Part shown: piece by piece, positions 1 through 6,423 of the stretch
Numbering within the stretch: the first letter of the stretch is position 1
Layout of the letters: each line of letters starts with the position of its first letter
Assembly: GCA_024231375.1 (NCBI GenBank)
Contig: JAAEQP010000616.1
Span: forward strand, 1 to 6,554
Direction: 5' to 3'
Origin: a bacterium
GTDB lineage: Bacteria > Hydrogenedentota > Hydrogenedentia > Hydrogenedentiales > SLHB01
Length of the DNA stretch: 6,554 nt
The notes under the pieces: model-generated
The model's database searches: none
What the model saw: only the letters and a program-made list of their open reading frames with translations
What the model was told of the DNA's origin: nothing
Translations under genes and position numbers: made by a program

Positions 1-81
1 ATGAGTACGATGACCCCCGCCTAGGCGGACGGTATGTGATGCTACCCAACGCCCCCGGACACTGTCAAAGGCACTCGCAAC
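1..81. other. 3' flank of the RlmD-like gene, no gene seen
   Basis: Nothing here can be supported as a gene. There is a perfect 12-base palindrome, CCGCCTAGGCGG (17-28), without a loop or a following T-run on either strand, so it is not a convincing intrinsic terminator. GACACTGTC (58-66) is a second, very short inverted repeat. No clear terminator for the methyltransferase transcript lies within the window. Short open frames run off the left edge but carry no recognisable protein. Confidence 0.5.
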
Positions 82-1230
82 TCATCGCCCGAACCGGCAC
101 ACCGTCTCGACATGGGCCGTGTGCGGGAACATGTCGATGGCCGTCACGCGGTCCACGTGCCAACCGCACTGCATGAGCGTCGCCGCGTCGCGGGCCAGCG
201 TGGCTGGATCGCAGGACACGTATATGATCGCCTTGGCTCCGGTCTGACCAATCCCGCGGATGATCTCCTTGGCGCCGATCCGTGGCGGATCCATAACCAC
301 CACGTCCCAGTGCTCCGCCTCGATGGCGTTAAGAAACCCCCGCTCGCTACGGCGACGGTATTCTCCCCGCCGCATCCGCTCGGCGGCTCGAACCGCGCTC
401 CGAGTCTGGTCGAGCCCCAACACACGGGTCGCGCCTTTCAGCCCGAGCGATAGGTTCCCGCTCCCGCAATAAAGGTCGAGCACGGCCGACGCGTTGCCTA
501 CGAAATCATGCACGACGGGCACGAGCTTGCGGTTGAGCAAAAGGCTCGACTGGGAAAACGCGCCGCATACGATGGGGATCCCGTCGAACAGAAACGACGC
601 TGGCTTGCCTTTGTCGTCGGGGGAGCCCGCCAAGGGGAAGGCGTTCTTGATCTTGCGGTAGGGCCGCTTCGTCCAGACGAGAGTTTCCTCGCCCTCGGGG
701 TTCACGACCACTTCCACCGCGCCCTTGTATCCCGTGGTACGTAGCTTCGCCAAGGCTTCGTTCAGCCGCGGATGGCAGAGCGGATAGTGCTCCTCCTCCA
801 CGATTCGATGGGTACCGGGGAAGAAGAATCCCCAACGTTCACCGTCGCTGTGAAACTTGGCGCGCGTACGGTAGCCGAATCGGAGATCGGGATCCTCCAC
901 CCACGCGGGATCCGTTTCCACCTTCGCGATACGCTCGAAACAATCCTTCACGATACGGTGCTTCCACTCGGCCTGGGCGGGGTAGCCGAAATGGAGCCAG
1001 ACCGATCCGTCGCACGCTTCGGTGATGGGGCGCTCGGTCTCGATGCGGTCGGGAGATGGTTCGACCACCTCCTCGATGCGACCCCAGAGCATCCGCTTTT
1101 CTTCGCGCTCGATAACGACGCGCACGGTATCCCCAGGCAACGCGAAGGGCACGAAGCAGACGCGGCCCTCGATGCGGCCGATGCCATGGCCGCCATGGGC
1201 GACCGCCGTAATCTCAATCGTGTGGGTCAT
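82..1230 (-). CDS. TRAM-domain RNA (uracil-5-)-methyltransferase, RlmD/RumA-like
   Basis: This 382-residue protein probably uses S-adenosylmethionine to methylate C5 of a uridine in 23S rRNA. Residues about 5-58 look like a TRAM RNA-binding domain (AHGGHGIGRIEGRVCFVPFA, then a PGD turn). The C-terminal half carries the Rossmann methyltransferase core: the SAM loop DLYCGSGN at 252-259, DPPR at 314-317, YVSCDPATLARD with the expected catalytic Cys at 340, and HVETV with the likely general base Glu at 375. The TRAM domain favours RlmD or RlmCD over TrmA or RlmC, which lack it, but the exact target base cannot be read from sequence. It is shorter than E. coli RlmD (433 aa as I recall). The usual four-Cys iron-sulfur site is incomplete: the CGGC motif reads CDGS (73-76), the more N-terminal Cys is absent, and only the later Cys152 remains. 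The ATG at 1230 is preferred over an in-frame start at 1263 because AGGAAGGA lies six bases upstream and the TRAM domain begins there. It is last in the minus-strand series. Confidence 0.9.
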   Translation of the reverse strand: MTHTIEITAVAHGGHGIGRIEGRVCFVPFALPGDTVRVVIEREEKRMLWGRIEEVVEPSPDRIETERPITEACDGSVWLHFGYPAQAEWKHRIVKDCFERIAKVETDPAWVEDPDLRFGYRTRAKFHSDGERWGFFFPGTHRIVEEEHYPLCHPRLNEALAKLRTTGYKGAVEVVVNPEGEETLVWTKRPYRKIKNAFPLAGSPDDKGKPASFLFDGIPIVCGAFSQSSLLLNRKLVPVVHDFVGNASAVLDLYCGSGNLSLGLKGATRVLGLDQTRSAVRAAERMRRGEYRRRSERGFLNAIEAEHWDVVVMDPPRIGAKEIIRGIGQTGAKAIIYVSCDPATLARDAATLMQCGWHVDRVTAIDMFPHTAHVETVCRFGR

Positions 1231-1236
1231 GTCCGT

Positions 1237-1244
1237 TCCTTCCT
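1237..1244 (-). promoter_or_regulatory. Ribosome binding site of the RlmD-like gene
   Basis: The minus strand reads AGGAAGGA here, six bases before the ATG at 1230-1228. This strong Shine-Dalgarno match decides the start: the longer in-frame alternative beginning at 1263 would place this site inside the coding sequence and add 11 residues (MLVWIWQEGTD) ahead of the TRAM domain. Confidence 0.75.
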
Positions 1245-1261
1245 GCCATATCCAAACGAGC

Positions 1262-1291
1262 ATTATCGCAGGAAACGGGTGCCCGAGTCAT
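1262..1291 (-). promoter_or_regulatory. Putative extended -10 promoter for the RlmD-like gene
   Basis: In the 74-base gap after the hydrolase stop, the minus strand carries GATAAT (1262-1267; five of six matches to TATAAT), directly preceded by TGC (1268-1270), which fits the TGn extended -10 element. ATGACT (1286-1291) lies 18 bases further upstream and matches TTGACA at four of six positions. Transcription would begin near 1254, giving a leader of roughly 25 bases that includes the ribosome binding site. This is inferred from the sigma-70 consensus, and the host's preferences are unknown. A small inverted repeat, CGGG-TG-CCCG (1276-1285), sits in the spacer and is too short to act as a terminator. 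Confidence 0.4.
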
Positions 1292-1304
1292 TATTGAGTC
1301 CGTT

Positions 1305-3821
1305 TCACTCCAGACTCGTCAGAAACGCTACGCCATCCGGCTCCAGTGCGCCATCGTCTCCCGTGTGAACAGCCAACGCATCCACCGACCCCAGAAGGCC
1401 GTATGCGCCTGATGCGAAGACCATTTCAGACACAGCCTCGGCCTCGGTCAACGGTACCTTGCCATACCCAACCGGGTTGGTCACCAGAATGGGCGCAGGC
1501 CCCGCCAACGCCACCGCCTGCGCAACATCGATTGTCTTGAGCACGTTCGGCACGCACAATGAGATGGGTTGAGGCTGATCGTTCTCGATGAAGAACCGGT
1601 AACTCGCCAAGGGACGGTCGGCTACGATCCGTTCCAACCTCTGATCGAGCGCTCCGGCGAATATGCCCAGAAGCGCGCCTTTGCCCGATCCCCAGAACCG
1701 GACGCGCTTGCCGTCCACGTCACCGCGTTGCCCCAGATACTCAACTGCCTGGACTACGTCCCACACCTGCTGCGCGAACAAGGGCCGGCCGAGACAAATG
1801 CCATCGCTCGTGAGATGGTTCTCCTTCCCGCCCGTAAGACGATAGCCGCGGGGTTCGAGAACCAACACCGCACACCCCGCATCCAGCCACGCCGAGATGC
1901 GCGTGTCGTCCTGCACGTTCCCGTCGCCCGATGGGCGCACGTACACAACCCCCGGCGCGGCACCCGCGGCCTTCCCAGGTTTCATGAAGATAGCAGGCAC
2001 GACCATATCGGGTTCCACTGGCAGGATCAGCGTCTCGACCGCAGTGCCCTTCCAGTCGAATGTAGCAACTTGCACTGCCTGTGGCGCGGGCGCTTCGGGC
2101 CGCCCACCGAACAGATTCCACACCTCGGCGCGCCACGCCGTTGCACGGGCGGTCCATGCGTCAGTCGACGCGGGCAGTTCCGCGTACTGTCCACGGAACG
2201 AATCCGCCAGTCGACGGTTGATGGTTACGACCGAATCCGACTCGGCAGGGATGTTGCCCCCGTCGAAGCACAGGAGGTCGGGAGACTTCGCATCCTCCGC
2301 CTCATATTCAGCCTCAGGGATCGGGCTGCCGTCGCCTTCGTCAAGCAGCCACTTGGCAAGCCAGCCGTAGCAGGCCTCGCGCAACGGTTGCGCCCAGCCG
2401 TGAGGCAAGGGCGCTTCAGCCGAGTCCACCCGCTCGCCTACGTCGTAGAGGCCGTAGATCCCCCGCGCGCGCCGGAGCGTGTCCCGGGTGCCGTCGATGG
2501 GGAAGATCGGATCCTTCGCACCGTTGACGAACATGAACGGCCGAGGCGCATTGAGCCCGATGATCTCGAATTCCTCCATGGCGTGGACGATGCCGGGGAA
2601 ATGATTGCAGATGCAGTGATTGCCGCCGTGGCGTATCCACTGTTCATAGGAGCACACGAAGCAGCTCGCGGCGCCTGCTTGGATGCGCTCGTCAAAGGGC
2701 ATGGTGTAGAAGGTGTTTTCGCCGCCGCCCGAGTTGCCCGTCAACCCGATGCGCGACGCGTCCACGTCGTCACGCGTGCAGAGGTAGTCGACGACGCGGA
2801 TGGTGTCCCAAACGATGTAGCCCTCGTTGGTTTGCCCGACCAGAAGCGACCCATACCCAAGAGGATGCGAGAAGCCCGGCACCTTCCGCTCGCCCTGTCC
2901 GATGGGATCGTGGGCGATGACGATGAATCCCTGCCGGACCAGGCCAAGTTGCCCCATCTGATAGGTAGGGCAGTTCTTCGCGTCATTCATGTCGTGTCCC
3001 GCGGATACCACCACCGCGGGCGCGGGCAGGGACACGTTCTTCGGAATGTAAACGTTCGCGGTCACCAGGAAATTGGGCCGGCTCTCGAACACCACGTTCT
3101 CGATGAAGTAGAGATCTCGCTCAACGCGGCCCGTGACGCGCGCATTCAGCGGCGTCTTTTCGGGCATGGGATCCAACCCGAGCGCGCGGCCAAGGGCGTC
3201 GCGGATGCCAGGACGTGCGGCGTCCCACGCTTCGCGCGATTCGGGATCGCGGCGTCCTTGCGACGCAGCACAACACGCCTCAATGTTGAACCGAATCGGG
3301 TCGGCTTCCTCGGGCACCCCGTCACGCAACACGTCCCATCGGGTGATTTCCTCATCCAACATGTCGGGATCAAAGTCCTTTCGATCGGTAAGCAGAACTG
3401 CATCCGCGGATTCGAAGCCATCGGCGGCATCATGGACAACAACGGAACAGGCCCCTGCTGGAAGGTCCAACTCGCCCGCCTCTTCCCAGACCCAATGACG
3501 CGTCGAGCCGGTGTGCGTTATCGCCAGCAACGTACCGTTGACTTCCATCCGCAACGCGCGCTTGCTGTTCTCGGACGTGTAGGCGCGTACCCAGACAACG
3601 TGCGGTCCCGCGCTTTCAATATCAACGGCGCCCTGCATGACCGTGTCGGCAACACCCGCCTTGGCGTTCGACGTGCAGAACCCGTCGCCCAGGTACTTCG
3701 AGATATTGGTCTGCCGCCTCCACGGCCCCTCGAAGTTCTCCACTTGCAGCACGATGTGATCGGCTGCGGCCACGACCGACATCGTCAGGGCCGCGACCGC
3801 GGCCAACGTTCTAACGAACAT
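1305..3821 (-). CDS. Exported tandem alpha/beta hydrolase, acetylxylan-esterase-like, with N-terminal jelly-roll-like module
   Basis: This 838-residue protein is probably a secreted or periplasmic carboxylesterase; the substrate is unknown, and acetylated polysaccharide is a guess from the family. Residues 1-20 form a signal peptide (MFVR, hydrophobic core, cleavage likely after AAA before Asp21). Residues 21-146 look like a beta-rich carbohydrate-binding or golvesin-like module (LQVENFEGPW at the start, ADAVLLTDRKDF at the end). A helical linker follows. The first hydrolase domain, about 225-495, has a full apparent triad: Ser364 in GNSGGGENT, Asp437 in NGAKDPIFPIDG, and His474 in PLPHGW. 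It also has a Cys cluster, SCFVC (386-390) and HCICN (402-406). The second domain, about 575-838, repeats the fold outline, but its elbow reads RFWGSGKGA with Gly713 where Ser is expected, and I see no convincing acid or His. The ATG at 3821 is chosen for its ribosome binding site and clean signal peptide over a GTG at 3863. It lies 48 bases after recQ. Confidence 0.85.
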   Translation of the reverse strand: MFVRTLAAVAALTMSVVAAADHIVLQVENFEGPWRRQTNISKYLGDGFCTSNAKAGVADTVMQGAVDIESAGPHVVWVRAYTSENSKRALRMEVNGTLLAITHTGSTRHWVWEEAGELDLPAGACSVVVHDAADGFESADAVLLTDRKDFDPDMLDEEITRWDVLRDGVPEEADPIRFNIEACCAASQGRRDPESREAWDAARPGIRDALGRALGLDPMPEKTPLNARVTGRVERDLYFIENVVFESRPNFLVTANVYIPKNVSLPAPAVVVSAGHDMNDAKNCPTYQMGQLGLVRQGFIVIAHDPIGQGERKVPGFSHPLGYGSLLVGQTNEGYIVWDTIRVVDYLCTRDDVDASRIGLTGNSGGGENTFYTMPFDERIQAGAASCFVCSYEQWIRHGGNHCICNHFPGIVHAMEEFEIIGLNAPRPFMFVNGAKDPIFPIDGTRDTLRRARGIYGLYDVGERVDSAEAPLPHGWAQPLREACYGWLAKWLLDEGDGSPIPEAEYEAEDAKSPDLLCFDGGNIPAESDSVVTINRRLADSFRGQYAELPASTDAWTARATAWRAEVWNLFGGRPEAPAPQAVQVATFDWKGTAVETLILPVEPDMVVPAIFMKPGKAAGAAPGVVYVRPSGDGNVQDDTRISAWLDAGCAVLVLEPRGYRLTGGKENHLTSDGICLGRPLFAQQVWDVVQAVEYLGQRGDVDGKRVRFWGSGKGALLGIFAGALDQRLERIVADRPLASYRFFIENDQPQPISLCVPNVLKTIDVAQAVALAGPAPILVTNPVGYGKVPLTEAEAVSEMVFASGAYGLLGSVDALAVHTGDDGALEPDGVAFLTSLE

Positions 3822-3830
3822 ACAGACTAT

Positions 3831-3837
3831 CTCCCCC
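3831..3837 (-). promoter_or_regulatory. Ribosome binding site of the exported hydrolase
   Basis: The minus strand reads GGGGGAG here, nine bases before the ATG at 3821-3819. It supports that ATG over the in-frame GTG at 3863, which would add 14 residues ahead of the signal peptide and begins only seven bases from the recQ stop. I see no terminator hairpin in the 48-base gap after recQ, so the hydrolase is probably read through from recQ. Confidence 0.7.
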
Positions 3838-3869
3838 AGGGTTCTTCCTGTTGTACCGAACACGCACCG

Positions 3870-6068
3870 TCATACCTCGTTGATGAAGCATGCCATCGTG
3901 ATCCGTATGTCGCCGTAGTTCACATCTCCTTCGAGATGCTGGTAAATCGCCTTGAGCCCCCGCCTGCCAATGGAATCCCTGGCCTCGCGAATGCGCCCGA
4001 CGGTGTACTCGTCCACCCACGGCGACGGGTCTTTCACAGCTTCCCGTTGGATGTAGTGGACCAGGTACCCCACCACCGTTGACGCCGCGCGTTGGACCTC
4101 CATGCACACTTCCTCGACTGTCCGGCCTTCCGCGAACAACTCCGCGGCGCGGTCTTTTGCATCGGTCTGCTTCATCCGCTTGGTCTTCCGAGGCGCCGGT
4201 CCATCCGAGCCGCTCTCGCCCATGTCGAGCGCCAGCGTCGTGTCACCGATTCCCACGTCGACACCCAAACCATGGGCCTCGCAGTAGTCACGAATGGCGG
4301 CCGTGAACCTGTCGCCGTATTGCCCCGCCTTGTGCTTGCCCACACCCCGCACCATGAGAAATCCGCCACCCGTCGACGGCCGCAGCCGCGCCATGTCCCG
4401 TAGCGCGGCGTCGCCAAACACCACGTACGGCGGCACGCCCTTGCCGCGCGCGATCTCGCGGCGAATCTCCCGCAACGCCTCGAACAGGCCTTCGTCAACC
4501 CCTTCCCAGGAATCCGCGGCAGCCCGCGTGCGCTTCTTCGCACGTCCGGCCTGTTTGGTGAGTTGCACACCGGCGCCCGCGCCTTCCAGTAGGTCGCGAC
4601 CTTCCTGCGTCAGCCGAAGGACGTTGTACTCGCCTTCCTTGGCGAGCAACTCCTGACTGATTAGCTGCTCGATCCATGCGCGCACGCCGCGCTTGCCGTG
4701 GGCGGACAGCGTGCCGTAGGCTTCAAGATTCTCATGGCCACGCGCCTGGATTCGTTCATCCGAATCGCCGCCGGACAGAAACTCGGCCACGTACGCGCCG
4801 CCGAACGATTCGCCGAGCTGCGCTACGCCGATCAGGATTTGCCGCGCAATGTCCTCCGCTTCGTCGAGCGAATCGATCTCGTTCAGACACACGTCGCAAG
4901 CGTCGCATGCTGGTTTCGCGTAATCCTCGCCGAAATACGATAGAAGAGACCGGTGCCTGCACTGGATGCCCGTGCAATAGTCGAACATCTGCCGCAGCTT
5001 CACATCGGCGACTTCGGCGGCTTCGCCTTCGAGTTCAGAGAGAATGCGTTGCCAAACGCTGAAGTCCGCGCCTGAGTACAACAACCAGCACTCGGCCTCG
5101 AGACCGTCCCGCCCGGCACGTCCGCTTTCCTGCTGGTAGTGCTCGACCGACTTCGGCATCCCCGCGTGGATCACGGCGCGGACATCCGGTTTGTCGATGC
5201 CCATACCGAAAGCCACGGTCGCGACGATGACGTCCGCTTCGTCACGGATGAAGGCCTCCTGGTTGGCTTTTCGATTCTCGTCAGACATACCGGCGTGATA
5301 CGGCAAGGCGCGGCAGCCGTACCGGCACAACGCGGACGCCATGGCGTCCACGTCCTTCCGTCGAATGCAGTATACGATGGCCGATTCGCCGGAACGGCGT
5401 TCCAGGATGGCGCGCGTTTGCTGAACCGCGTCGGTCCGTTGCTGAACGCGGTACACCAGGTTGGGCCGGTCAAAGGATCCCACCAGCGTGGTGGGGTTTC
5501 GGAGCGACAGTTGCTCCACCATATCGCCACGCACCTGCTCCGTGGCGGTGGCCGTAAACGCGTGCATCCCCACGGTCGGAAAGGCGTCGCGCACCACGCT
5601 GAGGCCCCGGTACTCGGGCCGGAAATCGTGTCCCCATGTGCTGATGCAATGGGCTTCGTCAATGGCGATATACGCGATCCGAGTGCCTCGGACGAATTCC
5701 AGGAACCGGTCGGTCACAAGCCGTTCAGGAGCCACATAGAGCAGCTTGATCCGATCTTCACGCACGTCGTCCGCGATGGCACGACGTTCGTCGGCATCGA
5801 GTGAACTGTTAATGCACGCCGCGGGAATGCCACAGGCTCGGAGTTGGTCCACCTGGTCCTTCATGAGCGCAATCAGGGGAGATACGACGATCGCCATGCC
5901 GCGCATAGCCATCACCGGTGCCTGGTAGCACAGCGACTTCCCGCCGCCCGTCGGCAACACCACCACCGAGTCGCGATGGTCCAGCACGCATTGCATCGCC
6001 TCGCCCTGAAGCGGGCGAAACCCGTCGTAGCCCCAGTACTGGCGCAATGCATCCAACACGCGGTCCAT
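3870..6068 (-). CDS. recQ: ATP-dependent DNA helicase RecQ with C-terminal HTH extension
   Basis: RecQ unwinds DNA in the 3'-5' direction during recombinational repair and replication-fork processing. All the diagnostic parts are visible in the 732 residues. The helicase core has the N-terminal FRPLQ motif (17-21), Walker A LPTGGGKS (38-45), SPLIALMKDQ (63-72), DEAHCISTWGHDFRPEY (137-153), FTATAT (171-176), FGMGIDKPDVR (287-297) and the arginine-finger motif QQESGRAGRDG (312-322). The zinc site is Cys370, Cys388, Cys391 and Cys394. A winged helix follows (about 400-495), then an HRDC domain (about 523-600). Residues about 636-732 form an added region with a helix-turn-helix pattern (ELFAEGRTVEEVC through STVVGYLVHYI) ending in YGDIRITMACF, which resembles the HTH_40 domain seen at the end of some RecQ proteins. 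E. coli RecQ, about 609 aa, lacks it. The ATG at 6068 gives the expected N-terminus, with a weak GAGAG site seven bases upstream. The gene starts 31 bases after the GGQ gene. Confidence 0.97.
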   Translation of the reverse strand: MDRVLDALRQYWGYDGFRPLQGEAMQCVLDHRDSVVVLPTGGGKSLCYQAPVMAMRGMAIVVSPLIALMKDQVDQLRACGIPAACINSSLDADERRAIADDVREDRIKLLYVAPERLVTDRFLEFVRGTRIAYIAIDEAHCISTWGHDFRPEYRGLSVVRDAFPTVGMHAFTATATEQVRGDMVEQLSLRNPTTLVGSFDRPNLVYRVQQRTDAVQQTRAILERRSGESAIVYCIRRKDVDAMASALCRYGCRALPYHAGMSDENRKANQEAFIRDEADVIVATVAFGMGIDKPDVRAVIHAGMPKSVEHYQQESGRAGRDGLEAECWLLYSGADFSVWQRILSELEGEAAEVADVKLRQMFDYCTGIQCRHRSLLSYFGEDYAKPACDACDVCLNEIDSLDEAEDIARQILIGVAQLGESFGGAYVAEFLSGGDSDERIQARGHENLEAYGTLSAHGKRGVRAWIEQLISQELLAKEGEYNVLRLTQEGRDLLEGAGAGVQLTKQAGRAKKRTRAAADSWEGVDEGLFEALREIRREIARGKGVPPYVVFGDAALRDMARLRPSTGGGFLMVRGVGKHKAGQYGDRFTAAIRDYCEAHGLGVDVGIGDTTLALDMGESGSDGPAPRKTKRMKQTDAKDRAAELFAEGRTVEEVCMEVQRAASTVVGYLVHYIQREAVKDPSPWVDEYTVGRIREARDSIGRRGLKAIYQHLEGDVNYGDIRITMACFINEV

Positions 6069-6099
6069 AGCTTTTCTCTCTATCCGCTTCGCGGCCGCT

Positions 6100-6423
6100 C
6101 TAGTCGTCGACCGGCGTCCGTCGGAGCTTCTTCACGCCTTGCCGACGCTTCTTCTGCGTGAGACGGCGCTCTCGCGACGCGCGCGTTGGTCGCGTCGCCA
6201 CACGGGGCCGCCTCCGCCGGGTCCTGGCCTCCAGCCGCCGCGTCAGCTCGACGAGGGCCTCTTGCTTGTTCCGGTGCTGCGACCGGGAAGCCGTTGCCAC
6301 AACGACGATACCCGTCGGCAGATGCCGGACCCGCACCGCCGATTCGGTTACATTCTTCTTCTGCCCACCGGGACCGCTACTCTTGAAGAAGGAAATCTCT
6401 ATCTCGTCGTCGCTGAATTCCAC
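6100..6423 (-). CDS. Short GGQ-domain peptide chain release factor-like protein (ArfB/YaeJ type)
   Basis: This 107-residue protein probably hydrolyses peptidyl-tRNA on stalled ribosomes, as ArfB does, rather than reading stop codons, since the codon-recognition domains of RF1 and RF2 are absent. The catalytic motif SGPGGQKKN has GGQ at 19-21, followed by the conserved AVRVRHLPTGI (29-39) and RSQHRNKQEAL (47-57). The basic tail from about 69 (RPTRASRERRLTQKKRRQG at 78-96, then VKKLRR) closely resembles the C-terminal tail of ArfB, which enters the empty mRNA channel. It is shorter than E. coli ArfB (about 140 aa). The middle resembles RF2-like GGQ domains more than ArfB, so it may belong to the broader release-factor-like group. 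The start is GTG at 6423: an in-frame TGA lies three codons upstream, and GAGGAG lies ten bases before the GTG. The gene overlaps the end of the upstream ORF by 47 bases, which suggests coupled translation. Confidence 0.88.
   Translation of the reverse strand: MEFSDDEIEISFFKSSGPGGQKKNVTESAVRVRHLPTGIVVVATASRSQHRNKQEALVELTRRLEARTRRRRPRVATRPTRASRERRLTQKKRRQGVKKLRRTPVDD

Noticed and set aside
17..28. Palindrome CCGCCTAGGCGG as a terminator of the methyltransferase gene
   Set aside because: It has no loop and no T-run on the downstream side in the minus-strand direction. It could equally be a chance palindrome in GC-rich DNA.
1276..1285. CGGGTGCCCG inverted repeat after the hydrolase as an intrinsic terminator
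   Set aside because: The stem is only four base pairs with a two-base loop and no T-run follows, so it cannot form a stable terminator hairpin.
772..1368. A 198-residue open frame on the plus strand opposite the methyltransferase
   Set aside because: It has the same in-register antisense relation to the methyltransferase codons, shows no recognisable domain, and lies opposite a well-supported gene.
3822..3863. GTG at 3863 as the hydrolase start
   Set aside because: It would add 14 residues before a clean signal peptide and lacks a good ribosome binding site, whereas the ATG at 3821 has GGGGGAG at nine bases.
1569..4082. An 837-residue open frame on the plus strand opposite the hydrolase and the end of recQ
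   Set aside because: It is in exact codon register with the minus-strand genes, so its stops would require TTA, CTA or TCA codons in the sense genes, which are rare in GC-rich coding DNA. Its translation is Arg-, His- and Pro-rich, shows no known domain, and spans two unrelated genes and the gap between them.
5139..5804. A 221-residue open frame on the plus strand inside recQ
   Set aside because: It is in register with recQ codons and lies opposite the conserved helicase motifs. It is explained by avoidance of TTA, CTA and TCA.
6091..6103. GCGGCCGCTCTAG, resembling the NotI-XbaI part of a cloning-vector polylinker
   Set aside because: The match ends after 13 bases and does not continue as the vector would. 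The CTA is the TAG stop of the GGQ gene, and genes on both sides are natural and continuous, so chance is the simpler explanation.
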